Shown: piece by piece, positions 1-11,100 of the stretch
Numbering within the stretch: the first letter of the stretch is position 1
How the letters are laid out: the number at the start of each line of letters is the position of its first letter
Assembly (NCBI GenBank): GCA_029339195.1
Contig: JAPTJF010000554.1
Location: 1 to 37,460, forward strand
Reading direction: 5' to 3'
Source of the DNA: Micractinium sp. NFX-FRZ
Taxonomy: Eukaryota; Chlorophyta; Trebouxiophyceae; Chlorellales; Chlorellaceae
DNA length: 37,460 bases
Notes under the pieces: generated by a model
Seen by the model: only the letters and a program-made list of their open reading frames with translations
The model's database searches: none
Told to the model about the DNA's origin: nothing
Position numbers and translations under genes: made by a program

Positions 1-1822
1 GGTTGTTTTGCGTGCAGTTCAAGGTGGTGTTGATGCATCGATCCTCCGCGACCCTTGCCTCCTTACTGCATGCCCCGATAAAGGAAAGCAGCAAAAAGGG
101 GAGAGAAGAGCAAAAAGCAACACCCCGCCAACGAGAACACTACCAAGAATGCAACGGCACAACCGGCCCCGGCACAGGAGCTGGTAAAAGCGTCAAGACA
201 GGCAAGCAACGGTCATGCATATGGCAAAAGGAAGGCAGCACCCAAGCAGGCAGGGAAGAGGGGAGGATACGGGAGGCAGGGTGACTGGGACAGGAGGGCG
301 GGGAGATGAGGGGGCACAAGGCTCAAGGAGGAGGGGGGGTCGGGAGGTCGTGGGCCAGAGGAGTCGGGACTGAGAGGAGGAGGAGACGCGCTGTGGCAGC
401 TGACCTGGGAGAAACAGCAAAAGGTGGATGTGTTGGCATCTCATACTAACTGCCGTTCCCCTCGCTGCCTGCAAGGCCAGCAGCGGCCTGCAGGCCTGCC
501 CATGCGGCTCACAGGACCCTCACCCTAGGGCCTGGCCTGGCCAGGCCTGGCCGCCACAATTGGGACTGCCCTTGGGCCGCCGCAGTGTGCGCCACTTTGG
601 TGAATCGACTTGATGCCTGACAGCCAACGCGGCTACTGGCTGATGTTTACGCCTGCTGGCACACATGCCGGTTTGGGGGATGCAGTCTGCCTGGCAGCAC
701 GGAGTGCAATTGATGCTGGTCGCTGCCAGCCGACAGCGTTGCATGGAAGGAAGGAAAGAAGGAAGGAAATGCACACCAAGCTGACGAGCGCGCGTCCAGC
801 AGCCGCCACCTTCCAGCCCACCCCGCTCGCCTGCTCAGCCCGTCAAGTTGACTCAGCCCTGCGTTTGGGTCGTTGTGACTCCCTCTGCTTCCCACCCGCT
901 TGGACTGCACCGCCCGCTTCCCGCTCACCCCAGTGGCCCCTCTCCTTCTACCGGCTTGCTGTGGCTTCAGCTCTCCCCATCCCACCTGGCCACTCCTTCT
1001 CACCCCACCGCCTGCTTGCACAGCGCTGTTCCAGCAAACCCAGGGCACACGGCCAAAATGCGTCCAACCTGATCCCCAGCAGCTCAACAAAGGTGCGCCG
1101 TGCTCTTGAGGTGCCCACAAGCCTATGGTTCGCACAGCCCTGCGGCCGGGGCGGTGCCGGGGTGCAAGGCTGGGGTATGGTTGGGAATGGTGCGCGGTGA
1201 CGTCACACCAATGCAGCAGTGACGCCCCTTGTGGGAAACACTGAGAGCTCTTTGGCAATGGGTGAGTGGTGATTGTCGACTCCTGGCAGAGAGCCATGTT
1301 GACATCAGGTGGGCAGGCGGCAGGAGTTGGCGGGCAACCCCCCACCCAGGCACCCCACCCCACCCAGGGGCACCACCTACCCACCTCTGACGCAAGGGGC
1401 ACTGCCACCTGCAGCTGCCGCCGCCACAGAAGTTGCCGCCGCTGCCGCCGCGGCTGCCGCGGTCCCTTGAATGTTGGAAATGCACTCTGTTCACGAACCA
1501 TGTGAGGAGCCGGTAGGCAAGCGCGAAAGGGGCTGCTGCGGAGAGCGCCTTCACCCGGGCCAGCGCCGCTCATTTGCGCCGCCTATATGATTGCATGCAC
1601 CTGTGAGCAGAGAAGCGGTGCGTTATCGCTTTGCCATGCACCGGGAAAGGGCCTGACCAGTGCTGAGGGCTGCGCCCGTCAGCGGCAGGTCAGCGGCTCG
1701 CTGCGGCGGCTTCTGCAACAGCCTTTGCCCAAATGCAAATGCACCCCCATGCACACAAGTGCGAAGCATTAGCCAAAACATCCCCGACCAAAGCTTGGTT
1801 GGCATAGGCTGGCATACAACAA

Positions 1823-1885
1823 TTGGGCGCCGCTCGGCGCCCGCCCGCATGGCGGGCGGGCGGGCGGGCGCCGAGCGGCGCCCAA
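1823..1885. repeat. Perfect 26-bp inverted repeat (GC-rich hairpin)
   Basis: The left arm at 1823-1848 begins TTGGGCGCCGCTCGG, and the right arm at 1860-1885 is its exact reverse complement. The arms are separated by 11 bases. Each arm contains a smaller near-palindrome (GGCGCCGCTCGGCGCC). It could fold as DNA cruciform or RNA hairpin, or be the remnant of a foldback or MITE-like element. No flanking target duplication is obvious. Confidence 0.9.
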
Positions 1886-2050
1886 CCACGCCTGCCACAC
1901 TGCCGCCAGAGTTGCCCAAATACTCCTCCCGCATCTTGTCCCCCACTGCTCTCTGTACGGTCGCTTTTGACACACCAAGCTCTATGCAACCTCAGTGCGC
2001 CCCATCCGTGCCGCATTCCGTCGTCACCTTGCCGTACTCTGCCGCAGCGT

Positions 2051-2140
2051 TGTACTCTGCCGCACCCAACGCTGCGGCACCCAGCTCTGCCACAGCCAAC
2101 TCCGTGGCAACCAACTCTGCCGCAGCCAACTCTGCGGCAC
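2051..2140. repeat. 15-bp minisatellite, at least six degenerate units
   Basis: Units start at 2051, 2066, 2081, 2096, 2111 and 2126 and follow the pattern CCAACTCTGCCGCAG with substitutions. A further related copy, offset by three bases, lies at about 2032-2050. Because 15 is a multiple of three, all frames stay open; one + frame reads as a five-residue repeat of the form xANSA. No gene model supports it being coding. Confidence 0.85.
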
Positions 2141-2400
2141 TGCCCCGCCCCACAATACATCACACAATTCCCCACATGTGAGAGACTCCCCCGCCATGCC
2201 ACTCCTCAAGCTTCACCAGCATTGGCAGCTGCATGCCAGATGGCGGGCGGCACAGGTGGTACTGTGTGGTGCAGCAGGCAGCTCCGAAACTGGGCCTTGG
2301 CTACATAAGCCAATTCCAGAGGAGTCTCCAACACTTGTTTCCTTGTTCATAAACTAGTTCCACCACCGCCCGACTCGCTACTCTCTGCCCCAGACCCCCA

Positions 2401-4262
2401 ATGCCTCTCGTCCTCGCCCCCCTGGCCCAGACCCGCCCGACTCTCTCTGCAGTCTCCGCTCGCAAGGCACCCCGCGCCACTCGCATCGTCGTCAAGGCGG
2501 CCAGCAAGGTAAGGGTGGGTGGGTGGGTCAGCCATGCGATGACATGCAGTCTCCGAGATGCCTGCTGCTGAAGTCCGAGAAACCAGTTGCCCTTCCACAT
2601 CTCTTCCTGCAGGAATCGCTTACCGAGAAGGCCAAGCACGCAGCCGAAGCCGTGAAGGAGACCGTCAGGTGGGGAGGGTGGGGGCAGTGGCAGCGGCGGC
2701 AGGGTACGGCGGCGGGGTATGGCGGCAGCTGCAGGTACGGCGGCGCCGGCAGCCGTGCACCAACCAAATGCACTGGCTGCTGCCCCTCTCGCCGACCGAC
2801 ATGCCTGATGCTTGCCTCTGCAGCGACATGTCGAAGAACGTGAAGGATGCCCTGCCTGGGGCCGCCGACAACGTCAAGGTGAGACGGCCACCCTGCTGGG
2901 CTGGGTCGAGGGGCTGGGCTGGCACCTGTGTGGGGGTGACGGCGCCGGGCTGGGGGGAAGGCAGCTACAGGCGTGCCAACGCGTTCTGAAAATCGTGCCT
3001 CATCAGAGTGAGGCAAGGCGTGGGGTGGGCGAGGCCGGATGTGGAGACGCCGCCAGGGCGCCGCCAGGCCGCAGCAGCTGCCGGGCCACCTCCCCAGCCG
3101 GCTAGGCAGCCAGCTGCTCCATCCTGCGTCCCCACTCCCTGCCAGCTGTTCAATGCGGCGGGTTGCCCCGCCCGCCTTCCTCCCTCCGAGGGCGAGGCCC
3201 ACACCTCCCGTCCCTTGGTTTGCACCCCCCGCCTGAGAGCCACCCGCCTGCACTCCCCACCCCTGGTTGCCGTTGATGCAGGAGGCGGCAGGCGATGTGG
3301 CGGCGGCCACCAAGGAGGACGCGGTCTCCATGAAGGACAAGGTGGCCGGCGCTGCCTCTGACGCCTACGATGCTACCAAGGTGAGGCTGCTAGCTCGGCG
3401 GGGGCATGCACAGGGGGCAGTGAGGGCAAGCCACATGGAGCGGGCGCATTGCGTGGCCGGAACAGGGCAGGAGGGGCGAGGGCGCCAGCCGCCGATGCTG
3501 TCAGGGTGTGCATGTCGGGTGGGCAAGGCAGCGCGTGGGGTGCGCACCAAGTCCAGGCTACAGCTGCCAGGCGTTGTGGTAGTGTTTGTGAGCAGCCAGA
3601 GCAAGGCCAAGCTGTCCTGGGCCTCTACCTTGCTGGGCGCAGCCCTTCATCGCCCGCCCCCCTCCCTCCCTCCCTCCCTCCCCCCCACCCTCCCTGTCTG
3701 CAGGAGAAGCTGGAGGATGCCAGGGTGAAGGTGAGCGACACTGCTGGGGGCTTGAAAGATAAGGCGGTGGACGCTGCCCACACCGTACAGGTGGGCGCCA
3801 GCAACAGCTGCGGGCGGGGCGATGCCCTGCGTGCTTGCTGTTGGTGTTTTGAGCGGGAGGTGGGAGTGGGGATGGGCAAGGGCCTCGAGCTGGCAGCCAG
3901 CTGGCGGGCTGGCGGGCACTGCAGCCACGCATACGCCCAAGCACGGTGGTGGGCATGCAGGCACCTGCTGCTCTGACCTGAACCGCAGGCAGCGCACAGG
4001 GTGGCCTGCCACCACCCCCCCCCAGGAGCTGCAGTCCTCCCATGGCCCAGGTGCCCCGCTGCCCTGAGCACCCTGCCGCCTTGTGCCCCTTCCTCCCACC
4101 AGTGTCAGTGTTGGGACCACCCCTCCACCCATCCTCCCCCTGCCCCCACCCCTGCAGGACACCGTGTCGGACGCGGCGGGCCGGGTTGCGGACGCGGGCA
4201 AGAGCGCTGCCAACACGGTGGCCGACAAGACGGAGGAGGTGATCGAGAAGCTGCGGCCCTGA
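2401..4262 (+). CDS. Plastid-targeted group 3 LEA protein (Chlorella HIC6 type)
   Basis: Six exons (2401-2508, 2613-2668, 2824-2878, 3282-3380, 3704-3790, 4158-4262) join in phase to 169 residues. Residues 1-36 (MPLVLAPLAQTRPT... rich in Ala, Arg, Ser and Val, ending VVKAASK) look like a chloroplast transit peptide. The rest is a very hydrophilic run of 11-residue LEA-type repeats rich in Ala, Lys, Asp and Glu (TEKAKHAAEAVKE, SMKDKVAGAASDAYDATK, LKDKAVDAAHTV), without Cys or Trp, expected to fold as an amphipathic helix on drying or freezing. Length, transit peptide and repeats match the hardening-induced HIC6 and HIC12 proteins of Chlorella vulgaris, which accumulate in the chloroplast during cold hardening and protect enzymes from freezing. 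The role here is inferred from that family. Each internal exon carries one or a few repeats, so the array may have grown by exon duplication. Confidence 0.9.
3651..3690 (+). repeat. CCCT-rich pyrimidine tract in LEA intron 4
   Basis: Repeated CCCT units lie just upstream of the acceptor at 3702-3703 and form an unusually long polypyrimidine tract for exon 5. Confidence 0.7.
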
Positions 4263-4872
4263 GCCTGACGCGCTGCGCTGCGCTGGCACAGTACGCGTAG
4301 CCCGTGCCAGGTTGGCGCACCGCCAGCACCAGCCTCTCGGCTGCCTGCTCAGCCTGCACAGCTGACCCCTTCCCCGCCAGAGGGCGGCAGCAGCCCCGCC
4401 CGATGCGGGTGCAGTGATTGCCGTGATGAGTAGCTCCCTGCCCACCTGCTGTCTTCTTGGGCCATTCCCAAGCGCACACATGCACCTCCCCAACCTCATG
4501 CCATGTATCCTGCCCTGCGCTGGCTGCCTTGTTTGACACGGCCAGATGCCTTTGTTCATTGGCCATTGGGCCCCTTCCAGCAGCTCTGTTTATTTCGGGC
4601 CCTTTCTGCCCTATTGTACCCTCTCATCACCTTTAATGATCAGTCCAATCCCCTCCTCACCTTTCACGTATATGCATGGACCGGATTTCTGCCCCCCGGC
4701 TCCCCACTGCGCGGCAGTCAGTGCTCCTGCCTCTTCGGCTTCACCTCACGCGGTGCCGCTCTTCCAAGCTGGCACTTGCAGTCCCTGCCGACCTGTGCTA
4801 GGCTCTTCAGCTGCCGTCTCACGCGTCACCCCCTCCCCCCCCCCCCCGTCCACCCCCACCCCCATGTGTCTA

Positions 4873-4877
4873 TGTAA
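4873..4877 (+). terminator. TGTAA poly(A) signal, LEA gene
   Basis: TGTAA is the usual green-algal polyadenylation signal. It lies about 610 bases after the LEA stop codon and is the first copy seen on this strand after it. Confidence 0.55.
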
Positions 4878-5062
4878 GAAGATTGTGAGTAAGCAAACAG
4901 AACAACAGCCACCGCTTGCCTCTTACCCTATAGGTTGCCTTTGTTGGCAGCCTTCAGAACACAAGCACCTGAAGTAGGAGGGCTGCCTGGTGCTGCACAC
5001 ATGCTGGGCCTGCTGCGCTTCCGGTCCTGCTTGGCACCCATTAGACGGTCGGCTTTGGCTGG

Positions 5063-5067
5063 TTACA
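5063..5067 (-). terminator. TGTAA poly(A) signal, NT-C2 gene
   Basis: TTACA on the + strand is TGTAA on the - strand, about 130 bases after the stop codon of the NT-C2 coiled-coil gene. Confidence 0.6.
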
Positions 5068-5194
5068 GGACATCCATCAAATCAAACAAGGCAGTTCTCT
5101 CTGAAGGGCAGGGATGTCAGCAGGGCAGGTCCGTGCAGCCGCAACCCGCTTCCGTACCGTACCGTGCTGTGCTGTGCTGGACTGCTAGGGCTGG

Positions 5195-8100
5195 CTACGG
5201 CTCGGTGGGCGCGGCCATGGAGGAGGCGGCGTCGCTGGGCTGCTCCCCCACCTCCCGGTCCCGGCTGTTCCCACGCTTCATGCTCAGCTTGCTGCCCAGC
5301 TTCTTGGCGCCCTTGCCCATGCTCTCTGCTGCAGGGTGGGCGGGGGGCAGGCGGGCGGGGGGCACACGTGTGGGTGGATGGGGGCGCCGCCAAGGCAAGC
5401 TTGTTCCTGCAGAGGGGCATGCAGGCTACGCCTCACAGACATCCGCTTCGCACCAGCGCACACACAACAGGCAGCAGCCGCACCTGTGCGTCCCTGCTGT
5501 CATTTGCCATTTGACTTCCAGGCCAGCCAGGCCGAGCCCCCTCCCCCCCGCCACCCCACCCCCACCTGTCCCGTTGAATGCCGAGTACATCTTGGTCTCC
5601 ATCTTGGTCAGGCGGTTGGAGAAGGTGACGTTCTTCTCCTGCAGCGGGGAGGGGCACTGGGTGTGAGGGGTGGGGAGGAAAGAGTGCGCTGCAGGCGACC
5701 CCATAGACGCGCCCCCCTGCCCCCTACCCTCTGCTCGGCACCCAGCGGCCCGCAGCAGCCCGCACATCACCCAATGCGGCACCTCCCCACCCCACCTGCG
5801 ACTTGACCAGCTGGCGCTTGAGCTTCACAATCAGCTCCTGGGCCTCTGCCCACACCAGCTTCGTCTCCACCAGCTCCTGGGCAATCCTGCAGGTGGGGGG
5901 TGGGTCGATCAAGCTCACAACTGAAGTGCTGGAACTGCTACAGCTGTTTGACATGATTGTCGTCACCAGCTCCGGGGCACACCTGCAGGGGACAGCTGCA
6001 GGACACACACACAGACATACAATGGCCGGCAGGGCACAAACAAACACAGGGGCCGCAAGCACCAGGTGCATCCCGCGTGCGTCCGGCAACACTGAACTGT
6101 TGAAAGGGACACAGGCAGGGTGCGGCTGCCAGGGTGCCAGGCAGGGCCCGGATGGGCTGCCGAACGCAATGCCAAGGCCTGCTCCAATCACCCGCTCCAA
6201 TCGACTGGCACCACTCGGCACCCTCGTCAACAACCGCCCCCTCGCTCACCACCGCGCTGCCCGCACCCACCCACCTGTCGTGCTCCTGCTTGAACAGCGA
6301 GTTGACTTCCGCCCGGTTGCGCTGTATGGTCAGCTCCTTGTCCAGCCGCTCAATGCGGGCGCGCAGCTCGCCGTCGGGGCCTGCGGGCGGTAGGATGAGG
6401 GCGGCACATGGCTTTAACAGGATTGGCCGTGAGAGAGAAATTGATGAACCCACAGGCCCGCCACGTGCTCGCCTCACCCTACATCATCCCACAGTTCTTA
6501 GCCCCGCCCCTGCTCACCCGAGCGCAGGCCCGCCACCTCCTCGCGCGCCTCTGCCAGCTTGGCGGCCGCCTCCCCCCGCTCCCCCTGCGCCTCCGCCAGC
6601 TGCTGCACCAGCCCCGCCATCTCGCCGGCACTGTACTCTGCCAGCGCCTGCGCCTCGCCCAGCTGTGACAGACGGGGAGGGGGCAGGGCGGGGGGGTGAG
6701 TCAGGTGCATAGAGCAGAGCTACGAGGGCAGGACATTCGACAGCGAGGCAGGGCGGGCAGGCTGTGTGCTCCGACGAACTTGCAAAGGCAGGGCACGTGT
6801 CGGCAGGCGCATCCCTCAAACAACCCCCCTCCCCTTGCCCCCATTCACCTGCTGCGTGAGGCCCGCCACCTCGGCTGCGCGTGCCGCCCGCTCCGCCTCC
6901 AGCTGCCCCACCAGCTCCCGCACCTCGCCGCCCTCCTCGCCGCCCAGCCCGCTGCCCCGCCCCCGGGCAGACACCAGTGCCAGGCTGCTGCGCTGCGCCT
7001 GCTGGGATGCCTGCAGCTGCGCATCACGCGCCGCCAGGGACGACTCCAGCTCGGCGGCGCGCGAGGCGGCGGCCGCAGCGCTGCGCTGCGCATCAGCCAG
7101 GGCCGCTTCGGCCGCCTCGCGCTGCGCCTGAGCGTCTGCCAGCGCATTGCGTGCAGCACTCAGCTCCCTGCGGGCAAGGTTAAGGCAGAGGGGAGGGCGG
7201 TGGGCTCGAGGCGTGCTGGAGCAAGCCTGCAATGGTGCGGCACAGTGAGGTGCAACGGCAAGCCCACTGGGCACAGCTGTCTTTACATCTGTCCATCACA
7301 TCCCAGGGCCTCCTGAACATTGCGTAGGGTACCCTCCCAAGCATCGGCTCACACCCAGCTTGCCCACAAGATCTTCCGCCTCCCTCTGCCCACCTGCCCA
7401 TTGCCTCCAGCTGCGCTGCGCGCTCCTCGCCGGCCCGCTGCCGCTCCGACAGCTCCCGCTCCAGCCGCCTCGCCTCGCCGCCTGCCCCACTGCCGGCAGC
7501 TGCTGCAGCGCCGACACCTGCACCGGCCGCTGCCGCTAGCGCCGCAGCCTGCTGCGCCTGCGCTGCCGCCAGCCTGGCACCCTCCAGCTCCTCTTCGAGC
7601 AGCGCCACCCGGCTGCGCAGCTGGCCCGCCAGCGCGCCCTCCCGCCGTGCCGACGCGCGCGCCTCCTCCAGCGAGGCCTGCAGGCCCTCCGCCCGGGCCG
7701 ACAGGGCAGCAAGGTCTCGCTGGTAGTCGCTGCACATTGTGGGGGGGAGGAGGAACGGGGCCCAGGTGAGCAAGGGTTGGAGAGGAGAACGGGAAGAAGT
7801 CTTTGTGCGTGGTCGGCACGATGCCGAGCCACCCACAACATGCCCACAACACCCCCACGGGCGCTGTGCGGGGAGGGCCTGCCGGCTCTGTACACCCTGC
7901 CCCACCCCCACCTGGCGCGCCGCTCGCTTGCCTCCCGCGCCAGCTCCAGCTCCCCCGCCAGTCGCCCCGCCTCCCCCTGCGCATACTGCAGCTCCAGGGA
8001 CAGTCCATCCGCGCGGTCCTCGGCGGCCTTGACCTGCAAGAAAGGGTATTGAGAAGAGGACCGTACCGGTGACATGAGCTGTAGCAAAGGCAGGGTGTTC

Positions 8101-11100
8101 CTCTTACACGCACAAATTTGTCGAGTATGAAAGCTCGCCTCCGCCCCTCCCCTCCCCTTCCCCCTTTGCCTTCACCCTCACCTGGCTGTACGTGTCCTCC
8201 TCCCCCTCCTGCGTTCGCGCCAGCAGCGCCTCCACCTCGGCCACGCGGCTGGCAGCCTGCAACCGCCGGGCATCCGCCTCCTCAACGTACTCCTCCATCG
8301 CCCTGCGGGTGGTCGAGGAGACGAGGGACCAAAGGCAGCACGGAGTGGAGAGGAGGGGTGAGATGAAGGAGGACGGGTGGGGAGGGGCGGGCAGACAAGC
8401 AGGCGGGAGGGGCGTGCGGTGTGTGGCAAGGCTGGCAGTCAGTCAGTCGGTGAGGCCGGCAAGCCGATGTGCACCCACTCACCGACGGCTCTCAGCAGGC
8501 GGCACTGCCGTCCCATTGCCCTTACATCCGTCAATCCTGCCAGGCATAATCCCCTCCGCCCCGCCCCTGCCACGCACTTGAGCCGCTGCGTCAGCGCCTC
8601 CACCTCCACGCGCGCCTGGGCCTCTGCAGCCCTCCTGGCGGCCGCCACCTCCAGGGCCACCTGGCGGGGGAGGGGGAAGCAGGTGTGAAAATACGGGCAG
8701 GCAGGTGATGAGGAAGTGCCTGTGGAAGAAGCGCAGGGATGCAGGCAGAGGCAGGCATGTGTATGTAATGCCAGGCACGGCAAGCCACCGTGCACATGTG
8801 TTTGCCTGAAGCAGGCGTTGTTCCCACCAACCGCCAAATGGCTCTTATGGAGCCTCGCATGGTCACTCACATGGTGCCCATACGCTGCCATCTATTGCCC
8901 CCCCTGCCCCCCCGCACACCTGCTGGTCCACCGCCCCTGGATCCAGCTTTGCCTCCACCGCTTGCTTCTCGCTCAGCAGCACGCCGTACTGCTCCTGCAG
9001 CGGGGGACAGCACATAAACACACATGTTCAGGAATAGGTGGAAGCAAATGAGGGCAAAACAAGCCAGCATGGACATGCTGTGAGGTGGGCGGTGGTACAA
9101 CAGCTACAGACAGCCACCCCCTTGCCGCCTCCCTGCCGTCAGACTTGCAAGTGCCCGCACCCTCCATCCCCTCCCATCTTGCCTGCAGGTCGTCCTTCTC
9201 TCGCTGCATGCGCTCAGCCAGCTGCAGGGACTCCTCGGTGCGCCTGCAGGCGGCGGCAGGGGCAGGGCCCGGAGGGTGAGGAGGGGGTGGGCAGGCCGGT
9301 GCTGCTGTCGAGCCCACACACTTGCGTGCCGGGCCTGCTTGGCACCCTGCCAGCTGTCCAGCTGCTCATAGAGCACGCACCCACCAATACACCCCCCGGA
9401 AGCTGCCCTCTGCCACCCACTCACCCACCCACCTGTATGCCTCCTTGAGGCGAGCATCCCACTCCGCCTCCCGCTTGGCCTCCCGCTCCTTGTGCCACCG
9501 GCTGCTCGACAGCGCCTCCTCAGACTGCGGGGGCGGGGCATTGGCAGGGGCAACCAGGGGTTGGGTGCATGGTAGGTCAAGTAGGTGCACATTCAGAGAG
9601 CAGCCACACCAAGGAACAAGCAGCTAAACCAAGGAACCAAGGCAGACCGCCCCAGCCAGCAGCTGCCAACGCGCCCAGCTGTGCCAAGCGCTGCACATGG
9701 CCCCCACCTGCGCGCGCAGCTCCGCCGCCTCCGCCTCCAGCCTCTCCTTGGCGTCCTGCACAGACGCCAGCTCAGCCTGCACCCAGGAAGAAGGTGGGGG
9801 TGGCGGCGGGTGCCGGGGAGAGCGGTCGGTAAAGGGCAAGGCGGGAAGGAGCGCTGAATGCGCCTGCGGTGGGCGGCAGCTGCAGGCGCACAGCTAGTCG
9901 CTGCACAGACGAGAGAGCACAAGACAGAGCGCAAGCTCCAAGTCCCCACAGCATGCCTCTAAGGCTCCCTCCCTCCAATGCAGCCCCAAGGTTCTATCCC
10001 ACCCTCGACATACACTTGTCAACCACATCACCCCCCCACCCACACACACCTGCGCCGCCTCTGCCATCTCCATCGCCTCCTGGGCCATCGCCTCCGCCTC
10101 CGCCACATCACGCTCCCCCTGCGCCACCAACGCCTCCAGCGCCGCCACGCGGTCAGCCTGGTCGGCGCTGCAGCGGCAGGGGTCAAGGAGGGGTGGGGGC
10201 CAAGGCAGGTGGCAAGGCCCAGGGTGACAGGGTGAACAACCAAGGAAAGAGATGAGCATCTCACAAGCAACAAATCGAAGGAATGCTGCCACATCCAACA
10301 CCATCGCCTGCCTGCTCTGTCTGCCCGCCCCGCCCCACCTGCCGGCGCCCAGCTGCTGCTCCATCACCGCCACCAGCTGCTGGATCTTGCGCTCGGCCGC
10401 TGCCAGCTTGGCAGCGGTTGCGTCATCACCAGCGGTGGCGCCATAGCTGCCAGCCGTCGCAAGCTGCGCCTCCAGCTCACCCACTCGGGCCTGTGCCGCT
10501 CCCAGCTGCTCCTGCAGCTGCGAGCTGTCGGCAGCAGCCGCGCCGGCGGCGCTGGCGGAGGCAGCCGCGGCGGCCGCAGATGCGGCCAGCTGGCTGCGCA
10601 GCTGCGCCACCTCACCCGCCAGGCTGGCATTTTGCTGCTGGAGCTCAGCCAGCCTTTCGCCACCAATGTCAGCGGCAGGGGCTGAGTTCGGTGGGGGTGT
10701 CGCAGAGGCCTGCAGTCTCAGGGCTTCCAGCTCCTGCTGCAGCGCCGCCAGCTGGGCATCGCGCTTAGCCACGTCCTGCAGGCGGGACGTGAGAACCGGG
10801 CACAACAAGAAACATATGCGGTCACTGGAACAGGAATGCTTTGCGTGGCGGCTTTCAAACAGCTGGGTGGGTCGCAAGCGGGCATGATCAGCGGTCCACT
10901 AACCACACTCAGCACGGCAGGCACAGCAAGGCAGCTGCCCTCCAGGCGGCGCAGCCCGCCCACCTCACCTGCTTGAGCGCCTCCAGCTCCTGCCCCTGCC
11001 CTTGCTGCTGCGTCTCCTCAGCTGTGGTGCTGCGGGTCACACCCACATCCAGGGTGCTGGGCATGTCGCTGATGGTGGCAATGCTGGCGCCATCGCTGCT

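Larger units (their letters stand above)
1..2400. other. Intergenic or UTR region without a supported gene
   Basis: I find no exon chain with matching splice phases on either strand here. The open frames are Pro, Arg, Ala and Ser-rich, as random high-GC DNA gives. The stretch holds a perfect inverted repeat (1823-1885) and a 15-base tandem repeat (2051-2140). The last few hundred bases should hold the promoter and 5' leader of the LEA gene that starts at 2401. I see no clear TATA box. Confidence 0.6.
4263..5194. other. Convergent 3' UTR region of the LEA and NT-C2 genes
   Basis: The two flanking genes converge here. Each side has one TGTAA signal in the expected orientation, at 4873-4877 (+) and 5063-5067 (-), so transcript ends are probably within about 200 bases of each other without overlap. 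A C-run lies at about 4837-4848. I see no gene in the interval. Confidence 0.6.

Noticed and set aside
647..1573. 308-codon open frame on the - strand, and other long frames in the first 2 kb
   Set aside because: Composition is Pro, Arg, Gly, Trp and Cys-rich in a pattern typical of random GC-rich DNA. No family motif is present, and no splice partner keeps a sensible frame.
3558..4559. 333-codon - strand frame opposite the LEA gene
   Set aside because: It runs antisense across LEA exons 5 and 6 and their introns, which are well supported on the + strand. Its residues show no domain.
4833..4862. C-run and CCAC-rich patch as a telomere or satellite
   Set aside because: It is too short and does not match the TTTAGGG-type telomere repeat; it is simple low-complexity sequence in a 3' UTR.
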